Below, in pieces: positions 1 to 11,044 of a DNA stretch of 64,000 nucleotides. Within the stretch, counting starts at the first letter, position 1, and every line of letters begins with the position of its first letter. Source of the stretch: Trileptium ribeirensis (taxonomy: Eukaryota > Nematoda > Enoplea > Enoplida > Thoracostomopsidae). Made by a program: the position numbers and the translations under genes. The stretch lies in NCBI GenBank assembly GCA_030248225.1, contig JASANE010030254.1, positions 62,001-126,000 on the forward strand. The letters are read 5' to 3'. The notes under the pieces were generated by a model. That model had not been told where the DNA came from. It was given only the letters and a program-made list of their open reading frames with translations, and did no database searches.

Positions 1-570
1 ACAAGGTATGCGGGTAAAGCGTACGACGGGACGTTCGCGAGACTTCATCTTGCTCTTTCTAATCACGAGACTATGGTACATGATAATCGGTTATTTATAA
101 TCGCGGTTAGTAGCGATGAGGTTAACCTACGACAACGTAATACATTAACGATACAACAATACTTCTTAATACCATGACAAGATTATGGAGTGCTCATCGG
201 TACGACTCCTAAATTCTATAGTGCGACAGTGGTACCTTACAAATTTTTCCTACTCGCACACATACATACATCCTCAAAGTGACCATGAAATTTCAGTAGC
301 AGGTGCAAATATACTGGTTAATTTTGGATCTTGTCTCCTATGCGATCGTTTCACAAACACATTGGTAAAGCGGTAAGATTTGACCTTAAGTTGCAGCTAA
401 TCCATGACCTAAATGTTGTCGAGAATGGACCTTTCGAGTCCACTAGCATGAGCTGTAACACCGTTAAAAACAATCGGGCGGACTTATCTTTCAAACGGCT
501 TAAGGGTCCCGGTAGAGTGCGGTTGGGACCGAATTTTAAGCTTTTCCTAGTTCAAAATTATATCTAATTT
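1..570 (-). repeat. Inner part of the 5' long inverted repeat of LTIR-A
   Basis: Reverse-complement match to 11045-11660. Examples are TGGTACATGATAATCGG at ~95 against the TCGTACATGATAATCGA complement near 11600; CGGTACGACTCCT at ~200 against AGTACGACTCC near 11450; and AAGGGTCCCGGTA near 505 against AGAGGTCCCGGTA near 11145. The match is visibly diverged, with small indels, so the repeat is old. Confidence 0.75.
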
Positions 571-1469
571 ACTAGACGGGTGATACCTACGATCTTAATT
601 GAAACTGGTGGTATTAGTGGCGATGCCTCGTAGGGCATCGACACTACTCTAATGATACTAAAACCTGTTATTTTGACTTGAAAAACGCTCAAAAACGAGC
701 TCCATTTGGTACTAAAGTTGAACCGTTATTTCGGGCAATTTCTGCTCGACGAAGCGAGACAGTAAACGGAGGCCCCGGTTGTCAGGACAACCGTAACAAT
801 TTTGCTGGCTTAACCCTAATCGGATCCTTATACTGATTTGTCTACTAGTTTTCGATCGAGATTTACGCTCAAATTCCGTAGGGGCTGGAGAGAACCTACA
901 ATTTGTCATATCTTCCTAATTTACCAGCCTTTCTCTACGAAATGTTGCATGGAGACGGGGTTTGACCTTCTATATCGAATTTTCAGGAACGGGTCAACGG
1001 TCCTCCCAAAAATTGGTCGGTCGGGCCGAGGCCCGATAGACTTGACATCGCGTCTAGCGACATCGTCAATTCTGCTATCCTAAAGGTTTACCACTGCCGA
1101 CAAATTTACCGACTCTGGTAAATTTGATACTGCTACTACAGTGGCAGCGTATAAGCGATTAGCGACTGCGATGCAGTCGTGCTGCATTGATGACAGTTAT
1201 GTACAGAGGAAGGGAAACAGAAATATGCTGGAAATCTATAGTAAAGCTAAACCGAAACCTAACTATGAAACGGCTTATACGTAAAAGGAAACTCACGAAT
1301 TTCACAGAAAACCTGAGCGGCTTTTGCGCTGCTCGGGTTTGAATTTATTGTAACTTTTGACCGGGCCGCGGCTTTGCCGGGCTCGATATCTTAAACGAAA
1401 GGCCTAAAGGGTCTCTATATGTAAGAAAAATCATTAAAATTCATGGGGTAGATTTCAAGTTATTTACTT

Positions 1470-2090
1470 TTGAAGTTTTGCGTAGGGGCGGAGCCCTATC
1501 ATGTCTTCGGGTTTATGATTCCGACCCAATAAAGTTGAGTTTTATAATGATATCCAAAAGTAGACATACTTACGAAGAAACCGCGAGAGTTTCAACAAAA
1601 TTCCTGGAGGGAATCTTAAAATATTTAAATTATAATCATGAATTCGCATTTTCGGTGGGGTTAGGCCACTTCGAGGCCGTCGGGTTTGGGGTTGCGACTC
1701 GAAATCGACGAGTTTCAGAGTCCTAGTTATTAGTAGACAATACTACGAAGAAACTGCCAAGGTTTCAGCAAAATCCCTGGAGTAGATCCTAAGGTATTTA
1801 AGTTTTCACATTTTGGTGGGAACGCACCCCTTTAGGGTCGTCGGGTTAGGGTTCCGAAGTAAAATCGACAGGTTTTATAAGTACATTCATTAACCGGGAG
1901 CATTGCGAAGAAAGTCCTAACAAAATTCCTGGAGTAAATCTTGAAATATTTAACTTTTCCATTTTTGGCGGGGGCAGGCCCCTTCAGGGTCGTCGAGTTT
2001 GTGTTTCCGACGCGATGCTTGAACGTTTTGAATATCGAAACTATGGCTCGGATCCTCCTCGAGATCCGGGTGAAATTGTAGCCCAATTCC
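1470..2090 (+). repeat. Internal tandem array of LTIR, about three ~165-bp units
   Basis: Units are anchored by CGAAGAAA at ~1580, ~1747 and ~1906. Each is followed by CAACAAAATTCCTGGAG and then a GGGG-rich stretch (GTTAGGCC, GAACGCACC, GGCAGGCCC) and the sequence GTCGTCGGGTT. The same array is present in reverse complement in copy B (about 33000-33250) and in decayed form in copy C (41460-41660), so it belongs to the ancestral element. Confidence 0.8.
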
Positions 2091-3099
2091 TGGTGTGGTT
2101 TTCAAGATAAGTCAAATTTTGACACTAAGTGAATTATTCAGCTCATGGGACACTGAGGCGGTTTATCTAGCGGTGACACGAGCTCCAGTTGGTGGGCATT
2201 GTTTGAAATACTATCGCCATGCAAATAAAATTTGATTGAGATCCTATGGTAGCTTAATTCCTATCATATCGTGACTTCCGACCAGCCAGGTGGCAAAATG
2301 GGCGGACGAACTTGCGTCCAAAAAGCAACAATACGAACAAAACCTTGAATAAAATCTTTGATAAACGTCGAGAAAAAATTGTGCGAGACCGCGGATGATT
2401 CGGAGTTCCAATGGTAATTTTCAACCAGAAATTTTGTTTAACCTCGGTCGGCTCAAAGAATATTTTCCTAATTCCTAACTCGGCTCAGAGAATCATGTAA
2501 AATTAATCACAACGCGAGTGTCGCGTTTGTTTGTGTCCCTAACTCATCGACCGAGGGAGGTTCAGCAGGACTTAAGCCATCTAATCAAGCAGTGTGACCG
2601 GCTAACCACGACCATATGTCGGCGGGACAAGCTAGGACGGGCAGGGCTACCATGTAAAAAGGGAAGTGTGGACAGGGGCGGCGAAATGCTATACGTTGGT
2701 GCACCCATTAACACGCTATTCCATCCTATAGGCTAACTAGTAACGTGGTTTCTACTTATTAGGAACATTCGGCTACCCTAACCGCCTCCCTGTCCACACT
2801 TACTGTTGTTCGTTTCAGCGGTCGATGTCCATCGCAAAGCCAAGTCGGAAAAACCGTAATAGCAAAAACAAAGTCAAAACTTTAGCACAATAAGCGCTGG
2901 AGTCGGTCTGCAAATCGACCGAACTCCACGCTGCCGAAGTCGTACTGAACACTGTCAAATCTGTGCGTCTCTGCTTTTATACCAATATTTGAAATTTTGA
3001 ATTCAAAAGTCGTTAGAGTGCTTATTCAGCACTTTTGGGGCGATCTGGCCCCATTTTCTGAGCTTAAATGTAAATATTCTTATCGGCCAAATTCCGATC

Positions 3100-3835
3100 A
3101 TATTTGGGGCCGATTTTATATAAATGTTACACGTAACTTATTAATATAAAAACGACCTTACTAATATAAAACTCTAAATAAAACTAAACTACTTTCCAGA
3201 AATTCCTATATAAACATCAATCTATGAATTTCTACTTCATACAACAAGCTATCAACTTTATATCGATTCCATAGTGAACTCTGGGTCACTCTTGTGCATC
3301 CAAGTACATCGGCACCGAGGCCGTTTGACAGTATCCGTACAAATTTTCTAAATTAATACTACTTTAATATGAACGTTATATTAAACAAACACCTCACACT
3401 TGATGGGCCCTGCTGTATGCCAAAGACAACTCTGCAACCTGTATAAACCCTCACACTCGTTTTCTGTGAAGTTTGCCGCAGCTACTAACTTTATACTAAT
3501 TCGATACAAACTTTATATAAAACTAGCACTGTGTCAAACTGTGTTTGCTCAATAAACAAAATCTGCCGGTCTATCAAATTTATATTAACTTCAGCTAACC
3601 CTGTGCAGATAAGGGCTTTAATAAAACGGACAAACTTTATAGAAGGTTAGCCTCAAACACCTGAAGACTATTGAGATGCAATTTATATAAAGTGACTATT
3701 CATTTGAGTGTGGATCTAGCGTTACTATGCGACTAACAACGGAGTAACTCGTGTATTACTTTATTTATTTACTTACTTTAATATCAACTTAATATCTAAA
3801 CGTACCCAATTTATATAAATACTTAGAAGAGTACT
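3100..3835 (+). repeat. TTTATATAAA-rich block of LTIR-A
   Basis: Degenerate repeats of AACTTTATAT(A/T)AA and TTTATATAAA recur every few tens of bases. The matching block in copy B is about 31230-31890, on the opposite strand. The motif is self-complementary and TATA-like. I see no ORF. Confidence 0.6.
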
Positions 3836-5127
3836 GCGGAAAGAGACGCGGTTTGTGTAAACAAAAGAAGAAGTGGGGGACAAAGGGGTGAAAAGAAAAG
3901 GGCACAGTACCTTCAGAGATGGCAAAGTGCCATAAGCAGTTCGGATTCGGACCCGGTATGTCCGTCCGAACATTTTAATATGTAACAGGACCGTATTCGG
4001 TCTAAAAGGGGGGAAACGAGCTCTTGGGGGGGGTCCAGGCCAAATTTTTCCTGAGTAGAGTGTTTCAAACGGCTCCCGCGGGTTCGGGACACACTTTTCT
4101 GGGGTGTTCTATATATATTTGGGTTAGTCTCGACAAGGAGAACAAAATGAGGGGTGACACGCCAGTCGGGGCGTTACTTCCGAAATCGTCATATGAGTAT
4201 CTAAAAGTGGGCGCAGCGGGACCGGTCCGGGCTCAAATTAAAGCCGCGGGTCTAAGGATTACAACGGTACTATATATACATTTTTGTGACCAACTTTCGT
4301 TAAGTTATTTAATTAAGCGTGTTTTAGCTATTTACGTACGTACAAATTTGCTCATAAGTCCGTGGATCCGGGTCGGATCTCCACGAAACCGGTCTCACTC
4401 GAAAGACCGTAAAATTTTCTATAACAAATGTTAGGTACGAAATTTTGGAATTCCTAACGGTTCCGGAGTTATGAACCGGAGCCGATATTTTCGACACCAA
4501 ATTTTCAACTTTTATTTCTTATATTAGCCAGCGAAATTGAACGCTGGTAGATAATATTTCGTAAAGTCTTACGACTTAGCAGTGTGGCGATAACTAGCGA
4601 GCACTGGTAAATTTTATACTTTCGGTTTTCTCTTATAATTTTCAGGGAATTTTCTCAATTGCTGTTCGCTCTCGAGCGAGCAGCCACATTTTTTATGGTC
4701 CTCATTCGTGAGGACGGTCGTGACGGGGATCCGTCACGGCCAAGCTTTCCTAAAGAGATTCAAAATAAACTTTGCGGTCCTACCACGCGGAGGTAGGGCC
4801 ATTCCTATACGTATCGGGTCAGCGGGGAGTCGTACCGTCCTATATTCCTACGAAATCGCGTATGGCAAGGGCTCGCCATACTCATGTTCTGTAACTATAA
4901 AATACCAGTTTGCATGCGTAAAAATCCCTAACTTTTCTCCTAAAATCGTCACAACTAGGTTACACTCAATTAATCGTGCCTCCAACATAAAGATTACAAA
5001 AATACAACAGAGTATGACAAACAGAGTACATAGTATCATGGTACGACACAGGCGCTTTTATGGCCTGTTCAACCCAACAGAATAATATAAATATAGTACG
5101 GCATAATTATAAAACAGTACTGTGAGA

Positions 5128-5410
5128 TCGGGTAACAAAGGCCACATTCAACATTTCACAAAATCTCATTAGTATATTAATGTTTTAATTCCGGCATCAA
5201 AAACATATTTCACTTTTGTTACAATTACATGTCCACACAGTCACTGCTGTTGCAAAGGATTGTAGGCCTGACTTTTTTAAAAAAAAGCTAGGTGGCCTTT
5301 GTTACCCCATGATTCGTCAAACAAAGGCCACAGTTTGAATTTTAACACAAATGCGTTACAATCGTGTCTATGGCCTGAGTATGACGACTAGAGTGTAACA
5401 AAGGCCACTT
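5128..5410 (+). repeat. Left subterminal motif cluster of Tigger-1 (AACAAAGGCCAC)
   Basis: There are four copies of (T)AACAAAGGCCAC within 280 bp, near 5132, 5321 and 5396 in direct orientation and near 5293 inverted (GTGGCCTTTGTTAC). The matching cluster at the other end has the opposite orientation. These are candidate transposase-binding sites. Confidence 0.7.
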
Positions 5411-5780
5411 CGAACTTTTTAAAAATACGTGAATACTAAACCAACAAGCCGTAAGTACCCAAGCGCCAGTCAACATAAGGGTAACTGCCCCAACTGCGCA
5501 TGGCCTGAAATGCTCTAAAACCCTGAAGCTACCAAGTATTCTTTTAAGATTTTATGTATATATACAAGATAGAAATGCATCTAAGTGTTTGGATTGTGAG
5601 CTCTAATTGTTTCAAAAATGAACAATTAAGCGGTTAATACTTATATAAGTGTGGCGGAGAAAATGATTCGTTTTACTGAACTTATTCAATGTATCATATT
5701 GTTTCAGGTAAGTATATATCTAGCTAAACCTCAAATCAAACAGTAAAAATATAAAAAACTGATGCCGTTTGCTCGGCCAA

Positions 5781-8700
5781 CTAGCAAACTAGTTGTCTGG
5801 CGCTTGAGCCGTTTTTCAAATATTCAGCAAATTCCTTTTCAATTTCGTCCATGCATCCTTGATCAATGCCAAACAGTGCGCCACGTCCTTGAATCATACC
5901 TGGAGCTGCCTTGAGCACACAAAGAATATCCGCCAGGGGGATATATATTTCGTCTTTGCGTGGAGGCCACGAGATCTTGGTGCTTGGGCCGTGGGGCTCC
6001 ATAAAGTTCACTAACACGTCGCTATGTTTTGTTATTTTTTCGGCTGTCCCAATATACCAAAATGACCTGTTCTTTCGCGGCGTGTAAACAGCGGCAAGCC
6101 AACTGGAGCCTACGACAATGTCTTGTATGTCATAAACGTATCGAATGTAGTTTCCCTAAACAAGCAAGAAACACAAGGTAACGGCTGTAGAAGTATAAAT
6201 ATAGAATACCTATCCGTGGGATTACAGCAGATGCTTTCATAGAATGAAAATGGTGAAGCCTATCAGAAATGAGTAAAATAAAAGCAAACATAGAACTACT
6301 GCCGGTCGTTGGTGGCATTAAAGACAGAGTTAAGGCGATGAATATAAATATAGGTAACGCAAATTTAGAAAACTGCTTACCCTACAAAAATATTGCAACA
6401 CAGACCAAGAATTTACTTGTTGAGCAATCTTAAATAACAGGCCAAACATGCTTTTTATAAACGTTGGGTTTCTACCCTAGGTAATTGCAGACATTAAGTA
6501 TACACCGAATGCGCAATTGACTGAGCTGAGATTTGGCGAGTCTGGATTCTGTCCCTGCCTATGCAACGGCCGCACATTGAAACCTCTCACCAGAGTGTGC
6601 TTGACAAGAATGTAAGTATGTTTTTGGTTTTGCTTAGGCCTACCACCACAAGAAATTAGCTACCTTATGTTATATGTAGCTAACCTATGTGATAGATTCA
6701 TGTTACAAACGCAACGGTACGGTAGAAACGTTTTTTAAACAGATATTGACGTAGGCATGGAAATTTTTCGCTCACGAGGTCACATCTTGCCATAGATAAG
6801 TACACCGGACCGGCGAGTGTCATCTGAAACGCTAAGACTGTCGCCAAATAAACAAATTTCTAACCTCTTTTGGCAGCGACGAAGTGGTGCTTTCTACTTC
6901 GTCTCCATTATCGACAAAAGCTTCATTAACAGAAGTTGATGGTGTTGGATCTGGCTCAGCTTCTTCTATATCTGCCGCAGTTACACTACGGCCTGGGTGA
7001 ATGTTAATACGGCGACGTTTAATGCTGGACGATTTATCGTCAGTACCTCCAAACCTGATCTCCTTCAGATAGCCAACAATAGTTTCCGCTACAAGCGGAC
7101 CAGGTGAGCCTGACCTATGATCTGGAATATGCTCTACGACAATATCAGGATTGAATTCATAGATTCCACTCTGCTTAAAACCCTTGACAACATTGTTATT
7201 CAAATTTTCGCCCATCTCAGAAAACACCCTTCGCAAAAGATTCGGGAACGCAGTTTTTGTGACACAGCGTTGGTTTTTAGTTTTCCAATCGTCCAGGACC
7301 TTTCGCCACTTCGCTTTCAATGGTCGGAAAGTGCCGACATCAAGCGGCTGAAGCAAATGCGTTGAATTTGGGGGAATAGTCGTAAACCTAATGCTATTTG
7401 CGACGGCTGTTTTCAATACATCAATCACAAAATGGGAGCTCAAGTTATCTCCGATGAGCACAACTGGACCGGTAAGATGCTGAGCATGCGGCAGTAATAT
7501 TTTGTTGAACCATTCTAAAAAGACAATTTTGGATAAAACACAAAATTGAAAAATTTCTTGAAGTAAAATGGCATCTTACAGCTGGCTAGTCCAAAGTGGG
7601 GAGCCCGGCATTTTTGCCTGCCCCCCGGTTCAAACGCAAAATTTCATTACAAAATTTCTATTGTTTAACCAAATTTTATGTTCCAGACAAGAGAAAATGG
7701 TCTAAATGTGTCAAAAACACAAATTTTAGGTGTGAATACCAGGCTTTTTTGGATGAAATTTTCTTCCCTAGTAATAGCAGACATTAAGCGCGGCTTGACC
7801 GTAATCTCACCAAAAGCTCAAATGACTGCATTTGGTGATTTTATCGAACCTTCTCCTGGCTGTGAAACGCCACTATCAACAGTAAATTCAAGTCTCTCGC
7901 CACAATGTGTTTATAAAAAAAAGCACCACAAGTACATTGAGACCACCATATTGTTACATTAACACAAATCATACTAAGTATTTAAGTTATTAACCGCAAG
8001 CGACATTTCTGTACGTGGAGAATTCAATTTAAAAAACATTGTATACCCTATCACTAGTCAGTAAGCACGTAATCAACGTCAAACAGAGACTATACTTATC
8101 AAAGGACTCTGATCGCGCAAACAGCTGCAGTACAAAGGTGGTTTACATATAAATATTGTTGGCTAGATTGTCTCCGCAAATGTCATAGTCCAAACAGTTC
8201 TATAAAATTAGAAATTGCAAACAAATTCGCATAACCATAAGGTTCGCATGATCTAAATCGATAAGACAAAGCTGTGCGCTAACCTTCAAAATAACTAGCA
8301 TCGAACCATCCGTGATTAGAGCAACCAAAACGAGCACCAGCTTTGCAACATCGGTCAGTGCATAGAGGAGCACCCTTAGGTCCGTTTAGAATCCAACTTG
8401 GGTCCAAGGTCCGCGAGCGATACACGATGAAAGGCGGCAATATAGTACCATTTGCCGCACCGCTGAACATTACACTGAAGCTAGTTTTGGACGAATTTTG
8501 AATTCGATCCGGGTATTTAATAGTGCGCCGGAATATAGCTTTTTTACGTCCTGGATCGTCTACAAAAGCTGTTTCGTCATAGTTAATAATATTAGACGGC
8601 GGAATACCGGAAAGCGTAGCTCTTAAGTATTCAAAGTACTCAATGACAGTATCACGCGTAAGCTTCGCTCGAGGAACTGACAAATTGTTCGAAATACGCT

Positions 8701-9115
8701 GGGTTAACTCATTTTTGTGACGAAGCAAAAAATAAGACACCCAGTCTTTTCCAGCTAAATTATCACGAAACCTGTTAATTCGGGTTCCTTTTCGATCCAA
8801 GTAGTGTTTCACTGACATGCGAAGATCCATTTTATCCATAGGAATACCCCAGTTCCCACACAAGACCAATGCGTTCACAAATTCAGTTTCCTCAGCTGCA
8901 GTGAGGACCTGAGGACGACCAACATTCTTCAAAACCAATCCTTTTCGACGCTTTTGCAGCGCGCTGCACGTAATACCTTGGTTTAAACATGCTTTACGCT
9001 CCGACAAACCTTCCGTTCTCATTAGTTCCAGTGCCCTGGTATATCGCTGTTCATAGTTGTTACCGAAACAATATTTTCTACCTCCATATTTACTACGTGA
9101 AGGTTTCTTACCCAT
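5781..9115 (-). CDS. Pogo/Tigger-family DDE transposase, three exons, open (618 aa)
   Basis: The exons join 9115-8284, 7514-6865 and 6155-5781; donors are GTTAGC and GTTAGA and acceptors ctttttag and gtttag. The joined frame is 1857 nt with no internal stop. An N-terminal Psq-like helix-turn-helix (about residues 22-58, ending LQKRRKG) is followed by a CENP-B-like DNA-binding region. The catalytic core has Asp in NYDETAFVDD (exon 1), GDNLSSHF (exon 2) and QPLDVG (exon 2), a D..D35D arrangement typical of pogo/Tigger. A serine/acidic tail with a basic KRRR stretch and a C-terminal domain (FWYIGTAE...WPPRKDEIYIPL) end the protein. That last domain recurs in the Tigger-2 pseudogene. The enzyme would excise and paste its own element at TA sites. 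Introns are inferred from splice signals and family alignment. Activity is unknown. Confidence 0.88.
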
Positions 9116-9255
9116 ATTACACAGTAATTAACAATATTGCTCAGTTAAATTACAATAATTTGCTAGCCTACTTATATTTTAAAACGCCTAAAAACCTGAA
9201 ATTATTCGGACACATGAACATTGGAAAGTATATAGAGCTAATCTAAATTGCTAAT

Positions 9256-9695
9256 TATGACCTTTGTTAGTGGACACTGTATGGCCTTTGTTACACGACA
9301 CTCTATGGCCTTTGTTTGCCTCCCGGCCTTTGTTATCCTATTTTATATGGAATCACACGGTAACTAAAGCCATTATCCGGCATCGTTTTTACATAACGAT
9401 ATATCTTTCAAGCATGAAATCACTCTCAAGATACATTTCCCTAAAAAGGAAAGCAGGAGGTGGTTTTATATACAATTTGGCACGAATTTACAGAACTTGA
9501 TAAATTACTATATATCCCTACGACTACGGGCATTTGGGGACATGTAATGCACCTGTGCGGTAGAGAATATAACGGGGATTAAGAAAATACCGCCTGCTTT
9601 GCAATAGCTAGGCGGCAGTAAAACTCAGCGCTGTCCAAAGTCACATTTGCAAAACGGCCCTAGTTACCTGACCGGCCTTAGTTACCCGAGTTTAC
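9256..9695 (-). repeat. Right subterminal motif cluster of Tigger-1 (GGCCTTTGTTA)
   Basis: GACCTTTGTTAG (~9259), GGCCTTTGTTAC (~9282), GGCCTTTGTTTG (~9307) and GGCCTTTGTTAT (~9326) are followed by GGCCCTAGTTACC and GGCCTTAGTTACCC near the terminus (9655-9686). All are in the complementary orientation to the left cluster. Confidence 0.7.
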
Positions 9696-9702
9696 GGTAT
9701 GT

Positions 9703-10130
9703 AATGGTAAATTATAGAGCGGCGCTTTTATGGCCTCACATAATAACAACGAACGGTATGGACATGGTATAGCACTCATTTACAAATGGTTAACGAATAT
9801 TATCCCAATCAAGCGGCTGGATCGTGTACCTGAAAATACATATGAGCAACAACATCTGTTCCAACGGTACACAATTATATGATACGATTATGGTAACAAA
9901 TATTGAAAACGTGCCTTTATGGCCATCAAAGGTATAACAAGAACGATGGTAATGACACATAATGCAAATATATATGCCTTTATGGCCTACGATGGTACGG
10001 TACAATCATGATAATGCCAATACAAATACCAAGTCGTGCCTTTAGGGTACTACAATCAATATGTATATAGATGGATATAGGTATCTGTATATACGGTTAC
10101 AATTCCTTGACGATTATCCATCCCTGAAAT
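9703..10130 (+). repeat. CTTTATGGCC-type tandem units of LTIR-A
   Basis: GCGCTTTTATGGCC (~9725), GTGCCTTTATGGCC (~9911), ATGCCTTTATGGCC (~9974) and GTGCCTTTAGGG (~10036) are separated mostly by ~62-63 bp. Copy B has the complement (GCCATAAAGGCACC near 28550 and GCCATAAAAGCGCC near 28753). Copy C has GGCAATAAAGGC near 44090. Confidence 0.6.
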
Positions 10131-10253
10131 ATCAATAACGATACCCATCTTGATCAAAACAATGTCGGCGGTGCAGGCCGAAATACTGAAAATGAAAGTC
10201 GGTTACATAGCGGGACTCTTTGAACCTGATTACTCCGGACTCGTGTCGTTTAC

Positions 10254-10256
<3 letters not shown>

Positions 10257-10286
<30 letters not shown>
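10257..10286. repeat. (TA)n microsatellite
   Basis: Fifteen consecutive TA units followed by CATATAG. The corresponding TA tract in LTIR copy B is where Tigger-2 inserted (TA at 18899-18900 and 28263-28264). Confidence 0.95.
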
Positions 10287-10292
<6 letters not shown>

Positions 10293-10686
10293 GTGCTGTT
10301 GAATTTGTTCCGATTACGTACATATATACCTTGATTTCAGTCCCGTTTCAATTATTAACGTATGTATCCGGTAATTTCTGATTTGCTATAATTATGTAGT
10401 TATATACTGTATTGGTCTTGCGAGCTGTTTCGGTCACTGGTTTACGTATATACGGTGGTTCCTGGTTTGTGCCAGTTAGGCAGTCTACATATGAGGTGAC
10501 AACAGTGCTTTGTAGTCAATGGGTATATAGAGGAACTCAGTCTATATTTTTGCTTGCGCTAAGAGGCGATTAATTGATTCTGCTTACATAAATGTACGTA
10601 TTGCAATGCGACGGTGGGTTCCGTACCCTTTTGGGCTATTGCCGTCGGGTGTCCCAGGTTGGGGAAACACTGGGGGCTGAATTCGG

Positions 10687-11036
10687 AAATGTTGGCCACT
10701 ATACATGTGGTCACGATTATTGGAGAACTCGACTAAATGTTGACCATTACAATATGGACAGGATTTTTTATAATCGGTAAAATGTTGTCCATTATACTGT
10801 GGACAGGATTTTTGGTATTCGCTAAAATGTTGTCTATTATACTGTGGACAGGATTTTTGGTGTTCGCTAAAATGTTGACCATTGCACTGTGGTCAGGATT
10901 ATTTGTGTTCGAAAAAATGTTGACCATTGGGGTGTGGACAGGATTATCGTAAATGTTAACCATTATCGTGTGCTCAAGATTATAGGTTTTCGCTAAAAGT
11001 TTGCCATTAGGCTGTGGTCAGGATTAATCCACCTTG
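10687..11036. repeat. 45-bp minisatellite, about eight units
   Basis: The unit is AATGTTG(A/T)CCATTAT..TGTGG(A/T)CAGGATT plus ~15 bp of TTGGT(A/G)TTCGCTAA. ATGTTG anchors fall at 10737, 10782, 10827, 10872 and 10917, exactly 45 bp apart, then 10953 (a 36-bp step) and 10998. Because 45 is a multiple of three, both strands show repetitive open frames; I do not regard them as genes. Copies B (~18620-18660) and C (~44577-44615) each contain only one unit. Confidence 0.9.
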
Positions 11037-11044
11037 TAACGATC

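Larger units (their letters stand above)
5115..9702 (-). mobile_element. Tigger-1: pogo/Tigger DNA transposon, apparently with an intact transposase
   Basis: The left end CAGTACTGTGAGATCGGGTA (5115) is matched in inverted form by GTTACCCGAGTTTACGGTAT (9681-9700). Inverted subterminal motifs TAACAAAGGCC follow at both ends. The body holds a three-exon transposase gene on the minus strand. It is inserted in the CTTTTATGGCC repeat zone of LTIR-A, whose flanks resume at 9703. A TA target duplication is not clean: TA follows the right end, but AA precedes the left. Boundaries are good to within a few bases. Confidence 0.85.

Noticed and set aside
4024..4434. 136-codon open frame in LTIR-A
   Set aside because: The homologous segment of LTIR-B (29400-29760, inverted) does not keep the frame, and no family resemblance is seen.
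10733..10963. 15-residue repeat protein (NILANTKNPVHSI-type) on the minus strand, and a hydrophobic repeat on the plus strand
   Set aside because: Both follow from a 45-bp minisatellite whose period is divisible by three; B and C have only one unit and no frame.
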